From: Cenococcum geophilum 1.58
Lineage: Eukaryota > Ascomycota > Dothideomycetes > Gloniales > Gloniaceae
Reading direction: 5' to 3'
NCBI GenBank assembly: GCA_001692895.1
Contig: KV748268.1
Span: forward strand, 248,001-312,000
DNA: 64,000 bases
Shown one piece after another: positions 12,299-22,699 of the stretch (positions within the stretch are counted from its first letter, which is position 1; each line of letters opens with the position of its first letter). The notes beneath the pieces were generated by a model, which was given only the letters and a program-made list of their open reading frames with translations, did no database searches and was not told the origin of the DNA. The position numbers and the translations under genes were made by a program.

Positions 12299-13100
12299 TA
12301 AAATAGACGATTAAGGGAAGTTATAAGTAAAAAGAAGCTTAATATTTAATAGAGTAGGAAGCTTGTATATCTATATATATTAGGTTAATATTTAAAAACA
12401 GGTAGAAATATTAATTAGAGAGGGAGCGGAATTTAAAAAAGTCTAGTAAGCGGCAGTAAAGGCAATTATGCGTTAAAATAGTCTAGTTGTTATTATTATA
12501 GGCATAGAAGTAAGGAAAAGTATATTATTCCTATTACCAGCATTATATTCCAGGGGCGTGTTAGTAATAATTATACTATTAGTTTCATTAAGAGGGAATA
12601 TAAAAGCGTAATATAATTTACCTACTAATAATATATAAAAGCGCTATAAAAGGTTTCTCTACAACGCTATCCCTAAGTAAAGCTTTGCTAGATATCCTGC
12701 CTTAATATTTAAAAATATTACGTCCCCTTAGCGTGGCCCTCTATATTAAACACGGCGACTACTACATTACTATAAATTTCGCGCGATACTTTATATGGTC
12801 GCATTCTATTAAAGCCGGCTAAGTTAGGTACTAAAGCCTATATATAAAAAAAGCCCTATTAGTATTTTCCTTATCTATAATTAGATAGGTAGGGTGGAAT
12901 ATATTATAAATTAAAAGATTAAGGTAGCAAGGTAGTAGTAAGGATATCCGTTTTAAATTAATAATAAGTAATTATATTGTGTATATATATATTATATATT
13001 AAGCTCGGTTATAAGCGGACCTTAAAATAGTCTAACTAAACGATTGGTTATATAATATAGTTTTAGGCTTACACTAGGTCTATCTAAGCTTCTTTAATAG
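12299..13100. other. No recognisable gene; part of a repeated unit
   Basis: No protein family was recognised in either strand. Around 12,885-12,920 the sequence GGTGGAATATATTATAAATTA resembles the start of the shared tail repeats at 12,035 and 16,985. The rest is moderately AT-rich with short Gly/Arg-like or hydrophobic frames that do not persist. Confidence 0.35.
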
Positions 13101-15300
13101 CCTCTTACTTCTTCTTATATCTTCTTATAATTACAGCACCTCTTCCTTTAGCGCCTTCTCCTTCCCCAGCGCCTCTTCCTCTAGCGCCTCTTATTCTTAG
13201 GCTATTTTTATTCCCTAGCTTTTCTTATTCGCCTAACCCCTCTTATCTACCTAATTCCTTCGGTTTTATTCTAGGAAAATCGGTCTTAAAATTCTTATAC
13301 CGAAACTTCCCTTATTTTTCCGCTTCCTTATATAACGCTTAAATCCACTTACTAATAAAGCTAATTAGAATGTTCCGTTTAAAATAATTAGGTATATTAT
13401 TTTCGTTTTTAGTATAAAGCTTTTCCTAAGCCCCTTTTGGGGATATCCACTAAAACTTTGGCAGTACTTTAAACCGGCTAAGATTTTAAGTCTATATCTT
13501 CTACTTATTAAAGAAGTTTGTTTAAAAATCTAAGTATATCTTTAGGTTTAGCGTGATCTAAATAGGATATATAAACAATTTCGGCTTAGTTTCTTCTTCT
13601 TCTTAAGTCTATTGGGGTTTTTTCCCTCCGGTCTTAACTTCTATTTCTTTAGTTTGGACTATTATCCCATTAATAGTTAGGAAATTATAACGTTGGGGTA
13701 TATATAGCACAGTTTTATCCTTAGAGGTGTTAAAAGGTAGAATCTTGTCTTTAAAAAATAACGTTTTAATTAAACTCGGACTGTGGGGTAGATAGGAGAG
13801 ACTATATATCGCAATTAATGCTAAAACAGTATGCTTAATTATAAACCCAGTAATAGATAGATTGTTAATATACTCCGGCAATGCGTTTAAGAACTCCATA
13901 TTGTAGTAATCCAATCTCTTTTTAAGTAGTACCCCACCTATAGCATTGCGGGCTATACTATATAAATAGTGCCCCACGGATTCCTCTAGTTTATCATTAT
14001 ATTCGTTATAAAAATACTAAAGGTTAATAAGTTTTAGTATATTAATTAATAGATCCTAAATAGGCTGGCTATAAATATAAGCCTTTATATAGTAATAGTG
14101 CCTAAACACGTTAGTAAAGGTATGTAAGTAGAATAAGTATATTATACGTCTCTAAATCCGGCTTAGAACTTTTATTCTAGATTTTTAACTTAAACCTTAA
14201 AGCATCTCCGCTAATAGCCTTAAAGTATAGAGAGTTTAGATTAATCTTGCCTTTTATAATATACTTATTTAAGAGCAATGGGATGTAGCTAGTGAAATCT
14301 TTAACTTTAAACCTCTTGTCGTCTTTAAACTTCTCGCCGTCTACTTATTTTACCTTTTCTTTCCGCTCCTATTAACACGCTAATTCTTTCTAAATTATAG
14401 TTAGAACTATCTCTATTACAAACAGGTTACTGCTCCTATTACTTACTTTAGTTAAGCCTCTATAGGCATATATTATTTTATAATTATCCTACCTATTTAA
14501 CCTGCTGAGAATCCTATAGTTATTCGCTAATAAACTAAGGATTCCTTTTCTTCTTAGTGACAGTAAACCATCTAACTATTAACGTAATTCTAACTTCACG
14601 CTAATAGTATCTTAGTTATTATCCTTCTCTATCTTTAGAGCGTTAAGTTAATTAATAACAAAAACGACGTTTAATATTGCTAATTGCTCTTTAAGGAATT
14701 CATCCATCGCTTTTAGGTCGTCTAGCGTTAAGATAGCCTATTACTTACTTATATCGCCCGCCTAGGCAAAAAGCATTACGGCTTTTATATATCTAACTTG
14801 CCTTTTTATTAATTCCTAATAATTAGGGATATATATAACGTATATTTTCCTAGCTACTAATAAATAGATAAGGGCAGCTAGAAGATAAGACTTTCTATAG
14901 CCTCTAGTTCTATAAACAATAAGACAAGTTTTGCTATTATCTTTATAGAGGCACTTAACCTTATATATAAGTATCCTAAATTTCTCTCGCCCCATATATA
15001 GCTAATTTCTTTTAGTATCTTTGGAACTAACACTAAATCTATCTAAATATGCCTTAATTATAAACAAAAAGGGTAATTTAGCGCTAAAGGCGGGTTTGGA
15101 AAACTGCTTAATAAAATTAGGAGGCGGAATAACGCCTTTAAAAGGTAAATCAACGGATAACTAGTAGAGCTTTTTAATTTTCTACTAAATAAGCTCCCTT
15201 TACTAACAAGCACTTTTGGCGAGCTATTAATCGCTTTTAAGACGTGGCTTCTTAGAAGCGCTATTAAACACATTCGCATCTCTAGCCTATTATATACTTC
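13100..15300 (-). pseudogene. P-loop NTPase relic, Crinkler/RHS type
   Basis: On the minus strand one frame extends from about 15,300 to 13,580 and shows a P-loop NTPase with a degenerate Walker A segment followed by KSYLLAALIYLLVAR (near 14,880-14,925), VIYIPNY, and a Walker B-like hydrophobic strand NVVFVINQLNALK (14,638-14,680). The C-terminal half carries LYSIARNAIGGVL and KTVLYIPQRYNFLTING (13,640-13,720). This layout resembles the NTPase part of fungal and oomycete Crinkler-like (CRN) proteins, related to the RHS NTPases of trypanosomes. The family assignment rests on remembered motif order, not a search. A Gly/Arg/Glu-rich basic tail follows at about 13,130-13,210. The gene is a fossil with many breaks. 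A further minus-strand frame at 15,420-15,750 may be its 5' part. Confidence 0.65.
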
Positions 15301-15419
15301 CTATAATCTTATTAGCTTATAGTATACTTAATATACTTAAATAAAGACAGTAAACTTACTTATTATACTAGCAGACCCTATAATACTATTAGCTTAATTC
15401 CTACATAGCATTAATCACA

Positions 15420-15750
15420 TAACAAGATAGTAACTTACTCTCCCCTTTTGCGGGCTCCATCGACAGTTTCGCGAGTACTATAGCTGTCCCATAAGATAGC
15501 CTATAATCCCTAAAGAAGCGCCAGTTACTATTATAGCTTAAGAAAGCAAGCCCGGTAACACGCGCCGCTCTTAGTTTCGCGCGCTCGTCCTTATTAAGTG
15601 GGATATTTTAATCCCGCTTAATCTACGCAATCAGCTTATCTACACTCTATTTTATTAGGGGCTTTATATAGCTGGCCGGCTTAGGGTTATATTCTAATAG
15701 GGTAGCTATAGCGGTTAATAGGACGGCGCGGCCAATATATGTAATAAGTA
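15420..15750 (-). pseudogene. Unidentified coding relic upstream of the NTPase relic
   Basis: A minus-strand frame of about 105 codons reads AIATLLEYNPKPASYIKPL, then IPLNKDERAKLRAARVTG, then NSNWRFFRDYRLSYGTA, with few stops. It lies in the same orientation just upstream of the NTPase relic and may be the N-terminal part of the same gene, separated by an intron or lost sequence. No domain was recognised. Confidence 0.4.
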
Positions 15751-15759
15751 AAGTAGAAA

Positions 15760-16984
15760 GAAGAGACGGAGTGTGCTTGTAGGTATATAAAGTAGGTATA
15801 GAAGTAGTAGCAAAGGGATAGGGAGTAGAAAGAGAAGGTATAAAGGTTAACTAGTAGATAATATAGGGTTAGAACTTTAATATAAGATAAAAAGTAGTAA
15901 GAAAGCTTTATTAGAGATAAAAAAAAGTAGTAAACAAAGTGTAATATTACTAGGATAATAATGTGCAGGCCGGTAAAAAGTTAGGTGGGGCTAGGCGCCT
16001 AAGCTAATTGGCGCGCTAAGGGTAGCAAATTTACGGCAGAATACCGTGCTTTACCGCCTAGCGATTACTTAATACTAAATTTTTAACATCTCTATACGGC
16101 CGCCACCACCCTAATATATACGCTATAGATATCGCGCTAGAGTTATTAAAGTTACTAAAGCCTAGAAAATAGCCTATTTATATATAAGTTACTAAAGATA
16201 TAGTGTTAATCGTAAAACGTTATCGCGCAGTCACTATAGGTTATAGGGCACTATAAGGCACTATAGATAGGAGGACTGGGCAATAAAGTAAGCAGCATAA
16301 AGATCTAGGGTAAAAGAATTATATACCCGGACTTCTGCTACGCTAACATAACGCGACGTGACTAAGTTATTGCTTTCCTACCTCTTTGCTATAGATAAGC
16401 ACCTTATACCTGTTAATAGTATGGAGTATACCTACTAGCCCGACCTTTGCCACGCCCTTAATAACTAGGCTATTAAAGAGAAGTTCTTATTCCAGACAGG
16501 GACCTACGGAGAGAATGGCCCTTAATTCCTATTTCTTAATTTCAGATTCCCGTTTTAAGCCCCTATCGGTTTAGAGCCCTAGTAAAAAACAGTTTACTAT
16601 TCTTAATTCCCATTTCCGCTATTTTAGACAAAGTAGAGGAGATATAATTTATAGTAGCTCCTATAGCGATATAGCGGGATAAAAATAGTATTGTCCTTAT
16701 TACTGCGGCGTATAGTGCCTTACGTTATTAGTTAAGCTTTTATAGTAAAGCATTCTATATCTTAGTAACTATTCTAATACATTAATACCAGTTTGTTAGG
16801 GCGCGTATTAGCGGGAGATATAGTGTAGGCAAGTTCTAAAATAGCTAGTAGGACGTAATTTCTAAGATAAGCTTAAATATATGCTATGGTTAGAAGAGGA
16901 GCGGGAGGTATATAGGCAAAAGTCTTGCGATATGATGTTTATTGCCAACGAGGTAATAATAAATATTTTAAGCAGGCTATAGTA
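15760..16984 (+). other. Unassigned stretch with weak plus-strand coding signal
   Basis: From about 16,310 to 16,520 a plus-strand frame reads LLLSYLFAIDKHLIPV, YQPDLCHALNN and FLFQTGTYGENG with few stops. From about 16,640 to 16,900 another frame reads NSIVLITAAYSALRYQLSF. These could be pieces of one degraded gene, but I recognise no family and the frames do not join. The part before 16,300 shows nothing that I can interpret. Confidence 0.3.
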
Positions 16985-17160
16985 TATGGGTAGAGTGAAA
17001 TGTTTTATAAATTAGAAGATTAATTTTTAATATAGGCTATGTTATTATAGAAAACTTAGAGTAATGTTCTTAATAACTTATAACTTAATTTCGGCATATT
17101 AACATACTAAACCCTTTTTTTTTTACCAATACCACCTCAATTCCCTATAGGGAGCAATTA
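16985..17160 (+). repeat. Shared tail repeat, copy 2, with dispersed palindrome
   Basis: Second copy of the tail found at 12,035-12,175, slightly longer, with the palindrome at 17,089-17,111. Differences between the copies are largely C/T and G/A. It lies at the right end of the unassigned stretch before the OrsD-like relic. Confidence 0.7.
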
Positions 17161-17399
17161 ATGCAAGGTTTATAGTCTAATAGTAACTATAGTGCTGTAA
17201 TTTAGTGCTCTTACCAATATTTAATATTAGTTAGTGCTGTGACGTACCTATACGGCGGGCGTGTACTACCAATAAACAATGGCGGAAGTAAGCGTAAAAG
17301 GAAAGTTTATATCTCCTAAGGCGTCACGTCTAAGACTAGAATTAATATAGCTATAGGCATTTAATTATATGGAGATAGGAGATAGCGTATTAGGGTTAT

Positions 17400-17850
17400 A
17401 ATAGAGGTTTATTAGAACCTACAGGCTAGAATACAACACGAATTAATACCAGCAGCGTCAATAACGGCAACAACAAATACTAATAGTAGTAGCACTTAAC
17501 CGGCTAACTGGTTTCTATATTATGATCTTAATTATAAAGTACTAATATATAAAGAGCATAGCTATATAGTTTAAAATCTGTAGTTGTATCTACGTAGCTA
17601 TTCCTTAATACTATAAAAGATATAAAAGGAAATCGTTAAAAAGTATAGTAAATATGCTTTTTTAGGCCTAAGGGATATACTACTGCCAGCACTACCTAGA
17701 CTATTATTTGAAATACCGTAAAACACTTTTTATGCTATAAGGAAGTATATAGGTTTATTAGCATATAATAAAGTATAGAAGTATAGCAAAAAGATATATA
17801 GATAGAAGTCAACTTAGTAAGACTTTACTCTTAAACTCTAACTTAAGAAG
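17400..17850 (+). pseudogene. OrsD-like (DUF3505 type) N-terminal relic
   Basis: The plus-strand frame reads NWFLYYDLNYKVLIYKEHSY, then a segment equivalent to a degenerate C2H2-like finger, then KEIVKKYSKYAFLGLRDI and LLPALPRLLFEIP. Many fungal OrsD-family proteins begin with such a segment: a short strand, a Cys-x-x-His type finger, then VxRYxxYxLxxPxD-like text and a Pro-rich stretch. Here Cys and His positions appear as Tyr, as RIP would produce. Only the N-terminal part is present, followed at once by the palindromic 60-bp repeats, so the gene is truncated as well as mutated. The assignment is by memory of the family and remains tentative. Confidence 0.42.
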
Positions 17851-17852
17851 AG

Positions 17853-17972
17853 GTTTAGTTTGATTTCGGTATAATAAATATACTAAAATCAAAACAACGA
17901 AACCTTTTAAAGCTTTAGTCTGATTTCGGCATAATAAACATGCCGAAATTAAAACAACGAGACCTTTTAGTA
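17853..17972 (-). repeat. 60-bp palindromic unit, two copies, inverted relative to 22 kb
   Basis: Two tandem units, each holding the palindrome (17,864-17,887 and 17,924-17,948) followed by AAAACAACGA(G/A)ACCTTTT and AAAGCTTT. They are the reverse complement of the four units at 22,012-22,256. The second copy keeps near-perfect arms, TTTCGGCAT and ATGCCGAAA. Confidence 0.88.
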
Positions 17973-18114
17973 AATTTTTTTACCTAGTTTTAATATAAAA
18001 AGCTATTCCTTTCTGTTAAAATATAATGCTTAACTTAATTTATTTAAGAAAGGCTAGTAGCTATATAATATAATATTAAAGAGGCTAGCTTTACTAACCT
18101 CCTTACGCCACTAG

Positions 18115-18597
18115 TGTTACGGCACTAGCAGTACTACGGTACCGGCAAATTGCCGCAAATTGCTATAGATAGTGGTCACGTGATATAAGGTTATATAAAA
18201 CTTTAAGCGGCACTACCTATCCTCCCCTTTCCTTTTCCTTAGCTTTTATTAACCTAAATTAGAGTTCCTTACTACTATTGTAATACTATCTAACGACTTA
18301 GATCGTCTATACAAACTATATCTCAGTTATTTCGTATCTTAAGCTTATATATCTTATTAAACGTCTTATTACCTATTTCTCTTAACTATAACCTACTAAA
18401 TAACAACGTTATTGTTATTATATTTAGACCTACCTAATATATATAGGGGGGCTTCTGGGGCCCTCTTTAATAAACAAAGTTCTTATTCCTAATCGTCCGT
18501 TTAACAGCTTTAGATCCTCGTTTATAAACAATTCAATTATATAGGCTTGCGCGTCCATCTCACCGTGCTTATACCTTAATTAACTAAGTCGTTAACA
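18115..18597 (+). mobile_element. Solo LTR with 5-bp target duplication (LTR retrotransposon fossil)
   Basis: A 483-bp segment that starts TGTTACGGCAC and ends TTAACA. It is flanked by ACTAG on the left and ACTAA on the right, a 5-bp target duplication differing by one G/A change. The unoccupied version of the site is visible in the paralogous sequence near 6,831-6,855. No internal region is present, so it is a solo LTR left by recombination. A TATATAAAA-like element and a pyrimidine-rich stretch after it, within the LTR, fit a promoter. The superfamily is not determined. Confidence 0.75.
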
Positions 18598-18876
18598 ACT
18601 AAAAGATCAATTCTTTATACTATTGGTATTACGGTACCGTAATGCGTAACCTAGACAGGGAGCCTAGTTAGGGGTTTAGCTAAAGACTTAGCGTCCTAAT
18701 GCGTATATATTATATCTCTACCTCCTATATATACCTCTTCTCTTCTCCTTAGCTTTATATCTTTATAATACAGCATTTATTTAAGCTTCGGTTTAGAGGC
18801 ATTTATTTAAGCCATAANATTCNGCATGTTAANATNCNAAAATCAGCCTTTTTTAATATATTAACATATTAAAATT
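18598..18876. other. Sequence between the two LTR copies, with palindrome remnants
   Basis: No gene. After the target site the sequence continues the paralogy to about 6,860. Near 18,820-18,845, and again at 18,850-18,870, there are degenerate copies of the palindrome (GCATGTTAA and AATATATTAACATATT), the first spoiled by N bases. Confidence 0.5.
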
Positions 18877-19117
18877 AATCTTAGCGACTTAGTTAATCAA
18901 GCTACAAGTATAGTAAGGAGGATGTATACAAGCCTGCATGATTAGATTGTCTATTAACGAAGATCTAAAGCTAGAGAAAAGGAAAGGAGAAAGATAAGTA
19001 GCGCTGTTTAAGGTTTTATACAATCTTCTGGTCACGTAGGGGTTACGTAAGCCCTATGTCTACTATAACGTCTACCATAACTATAACTAGCTACTATTTT
19101 CTACTAGTGCTATAACA
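18877..19117 (-). mobile_element. LTR-like fragment, inverted relative to the 18.1 kb solo LTR
   Basis: Reverse-orientation copy of the same LTR, internally shortened to about 240 bp and ending in the complement of the TGTTACGGCACTAG start. Together with the solo LTR it forms an inverted pair about 280 bp apart. A fossil of the same family as 6,949-7,222. Confidence 0.65.
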
Positions 19118-19600
19118 ATTAACCTCCCGTAAACGTAGAGCTTATAACTATATTAGGGCCTATATAATAGCTTATAGAGGTCTATAAAGTAAATACATTA
19201 TATATAGAGAGGGATATTTACAAAGTTATAAAGTAATGTTTATATGTCGCTAAGGTTATTTTAATTTCGGTATATTTATTATACCGAAATCAGATTAAAG
19301 CTTAATTTTTCTTCCCTTTTTAAAATTATACGCCGCCCCAGCTGCCCTAAGGGCGCTATACTAGGTCTTTTATTTTATAGAGGTAGTCCTAGGTAATCAC
19401 CCGTCTTACTTATAGTAGTAATTCCGTAAGGCTCTTATCCGCCTATCTACTATATGCTGTAGGTATATAGTGCCTAGGAGAGAAGCAAACGCCTAAAATT
19501 GCCAAATCTAAATCAAATACTAGAGCAATATAATTATAAGGATATATTTAGGCAGGGTAAGTTCCTATATAAAGGAGATGATCGAAATTAAATAATTAAA
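19118..19600. other. No gene; one palindrome unit at 19,265-19,289
   Basis: AT-rich with one clean palindrome copy (arms TTTCGGTAT and ATACCGAAA) followed by a CAGATTAAAGCTT block as in the 60-bp units. From about 19,330 GC rises slightly and the sequence probably belongs to the tail of the neighbouring LINE. No separate gene is seen. Confidence 0.5.
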
Positions 19601-21995
19601 AAGTAGTAAGTACCTAAATTACCTCCGTTCCGTACTGTATATTAGAGCTAAGCCTATTTTACGGGCCTATTTTCTTACTATAATGCTATCCGTCTTCCGC
19701 TAATATTATACATAGCGTTTACTATTAAGAGAAACTTAAGTGGTCACTTCTAGTCTATTCCTGGCCTCCAGAAACTGCCCTAGAAGGCCTTCTTATACTA
19801 TATAGATTGCTACCTTTTTTACTAACTATGTTTCGTTTAAGATCTTTTAAATACTTTAAGGTTGGCTATTATACGACCATATTTCTTTCCTCAGTTTTTT
19901 AAAATTGGGACACTTAACTAGGATATATTGTCCTATCTATTCGTCCCTACACATACACCTTAAGTTAGGCGCACGTTTAATCCTATAAAGGTAGCTCCTT
20001 AGAGCTACCTTTCCTATTTAGATCTAGGTAAGTATAGCTAAAAGGGCCTTTAGTAGGTCGTTATATATCTTAAATCTCTGCTTTAAAATCTTTAGTACTA
20101 ATCTATATAACTCCCTTCCAATTTCACCTCTCTCCCATTCCCTCTCCTAGTATACTTCTATTTAGGCTTTTATATATCTCTTTACTACCGCTAATAGGCT
20201 CTATAAGGAGGGGAAGGTAGGGGCCTTTTATCCTATCCCTTCCTTTCTCTATCCTATTACTTGCTTTGCCAAAATATCCACTTATTTATTTCCTCTAATC
20301 TCCGCGTATAAAGGGATCCAGTATATTATAACTTTTATGCTTATTATCTATACTGCTAAAAGCCTTTGCCTTATTCTATGTACTAAGTACTATCCTAATT
20401 AATTCCGAGGCTTTACTACTGCTTAAATCGCTACTTAGCTGTCCGTAAATATTGTAAGTCTTCTAATTAGTAGTAAATATTTTAGTGCTAGGTCTAGGGC
20501 TAGTTAAAGGCCTCTTAGCTCTCTGGCGTATATACTACTAACTTAGTTTATCCCTATATAATTAGTTACCTCTATTCCTAATTAAGGTATATATACTAAT
20601 ACCGACCTCCCTATTAACTTTACTTCCGTTAGTATACGCTAGGAAGTATCTTAGGTTATCTTTAGTTTCCTATACAATCTAGTTATACTCCTACTTTGCT
20701 ATTTCTTTATCCCTGGTAATATAGGTTTATAATAGTTTAACCTAGGGGTAGAGCCTCTCTAAGCGGATCTTTTCTATAGGTAGTATTCCCTTAGAAAGGC
20801 ATAGTATGGCATTATTTTCTAGTTTCTAGAGAGGGCTATGCTATTAATATTTGCTTAGGGCAGATCTTCTTAGTTATAGGATCTTATAGTATAGCGGTAA
20901 GCCTCTAATACGATTTAGGGAGGACTCTACTGCGCGGTAAAGCGCTACTTTAATAAGTGGGATGTGTATGTTAACTTCTAGTACAGCTCTAGCTGTAGTC
21001 CAAAATACTCCCGTTATAAGGCAGAGCGCTCTATATTAGACCCTTATAAGCACCTAGTAGACTTATTTAGCTTTTTTAATAAACCTACGTCCTCCTTCCG
21101 GTATATACTAGTAGGAGGCTGCGTATAGCATACGTGGTACAACTATAGTAGTATACAGCCGTCTTATATATCCGGCTGTAATGCCCTATATAGTTCCTAT
21201 AATGCTAGATAGATATATAAGCTAGCCTATTAACCGTTTAACAATATGGCCTAGGTATACCTTTCCGGATAGTTAGTTGTCTAAGATAACTCCTAAGTAT
21301 TAGGCCTTTATTATTAGTTAAATCGTCTATATCCTTCCGTTCTTTAGTTAAAGCACCAAAAAACGCTTCCTATTCTCTTCCAATATCTTCTTTCTTAGGG
21401 GGATAAAGTATATAAGCTCGTACTTCTATAGTGCGAATATTAAGGCGTACTAGTTTGCCTACTTTTCCGCCCTTTTGTGTAGCATCGCCAGCGTCTTTAT
21501 TATTTCTTTAGTAGTTCTTTTATTTACTATAATGCTTGTGTTATTAATATAGCCTATAACGAGTCCGTATCTAAGCCCGTTTTCGTTTATAGCTATATCT
21601 AGGAGGTTAACGTTGTAAAATAGGTAGAGGATTAGTAATATTAGTAAGCCTTATAGGATCCCTATTAGTATAGGGAACCTTTCTAATATGCCTTCTAGTA
21701 GCTTAATATAGGTAGACTTTTCTATAAGAAAGCTGTTAATCCAGTTAACTATTAGGGTAGGTATTCTTTGTTTCTAGAGGCAGTAGATAAGCCTACAGTA
21801 TAATACGTTGTTAAAGGCTCCGCTTACGTTAAGTATAAGTAGGCTTACTATGTCTTCTTCTCCTGTTTACTATAACGCGTATACCTTCTCCAGGAGGAGG
21901 TGCACCGCGTATTCGCAACCAGCTACTACTCTTCCACCTATATAAGTGCGTGGTAGGAGGCCATAGGCGTCCACTATAAAGAGTAGTCGTTTTAT
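19600..21995 (-). mobile_element. Tad1-like LINE relic with reverse transcriptase and RNase H
   Basis: Non-LTR retrotransposon ORF2 remnant on the minus strand. From about 21,990 the reverse transcriptase shows GGRVVAGCEYAVHLLLEKV, the motif A strand LLILNVSGAFNNV, the block equivalent to GIPQGSPLSP followed by LYLFYNVNLLDIAI (near 21,600-21,660), and a YxDD-box equivalent GYINN near 21,545. Further on are YLGVILDN and a C-terminal RNase H domain with TIFTDS (about 20,445) and YWIPLYAEIRGNK (20,288-20,320). Near 19,925-19,985 a CCHC-like segment (NLRCMCRDE ... YILVKCPNF) closes the protein. The catalytic Asp residues appear as Asn, a G-to-A effect on the coding strand. The left part of ORF2 and any ORF1 are missing, so the copy is 5'-truncated and RIP-mutated. 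It is cut at 22.0 kb by the palindromic repeat array. Confidence 0.9.
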
Positions 21996-22011
21996 AAGCA
22001 GATTAAAGCTT

Positions 22012-22260
22012 TAAAAGGTCTTATTGTTTTAATTTTAGCATGTTTATTATGCCGAAATTAAACCAAAGCTTTAAAAGATCTTATTGTTTTAATTTTGGTA
22101 TATTTGTTATACCGAAATTAAACCAAAGCTTTAAAAGGTCTCGTTGTTTTGATTTTAGTATATTTATTATACCAAAATTAAACCAAAGCTTTAAAAGGTC
22201 TTATTGTTTTAATTTCAGCATATTTATTATGCTGAAATCAGACCAAAGCTTTCTAAGGCT
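22012..22260 (+). repeat. Four tandem copies of the 60-bp palindromic unit
   Basis: Each unit reads AAAGCTTTAAAAGGTCT, then (C/T)GTTGTTTT-type sequence, then a palindrome with arms TTT(C/T)(G/A)GCAT and ATGC(C/T)GAAA around a 7-base spacer, then AAACC. Variation between units is almost entirely C/T and G/A. The periodicity opens a reading frame by chance, but nothing suggests that it is a protein. The array is the mirror image of the two units at 17,853-17,972. Confidence 0.93.
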
Positions 22261-22699
22261 ACTTTTAGTTTAACGCCTCTTGTCTAACTTATATCTGTAA
22301 TTTATTATATATTAAGATTAGCGGCTAAGATACCCCTAATCTATATCTAATATAGGAGAGCTAAATTAATATAGGTAGTTACGATCGTTTAATAGCAATA
22401 TATATAAAGGCTTAGTTAATAGAATAGGATCTATTAGTAGCTAGTAAACTAGAATTTTAAGACAAGGACTAGAAGAAAGTCGGGGAAAGGATATATCTAT
22501 ATATATAGTGCCAAGTCCCTAGCTAAGCTCCTAACTAGGGTCTGTAATAGTGCCGTAATAATATCTACAGTAGTAAAAATACTACTCTTTACTATATTAG
22601 GTTAAGTAGCAATAAGGCTAGCTTTTATTATAAGAATAAATTATAATCCCTAGCTTAATATAAAGCTAGTTCTATATAAAGTTATATACTACGTCTATA

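Noticed and set aside
22040-22273. Open frame of 77 codons
   Set aside because: It is only the translation of the 60-bp palindromic tandem units; the periodic peptide simply mirrors the DNA repeat.
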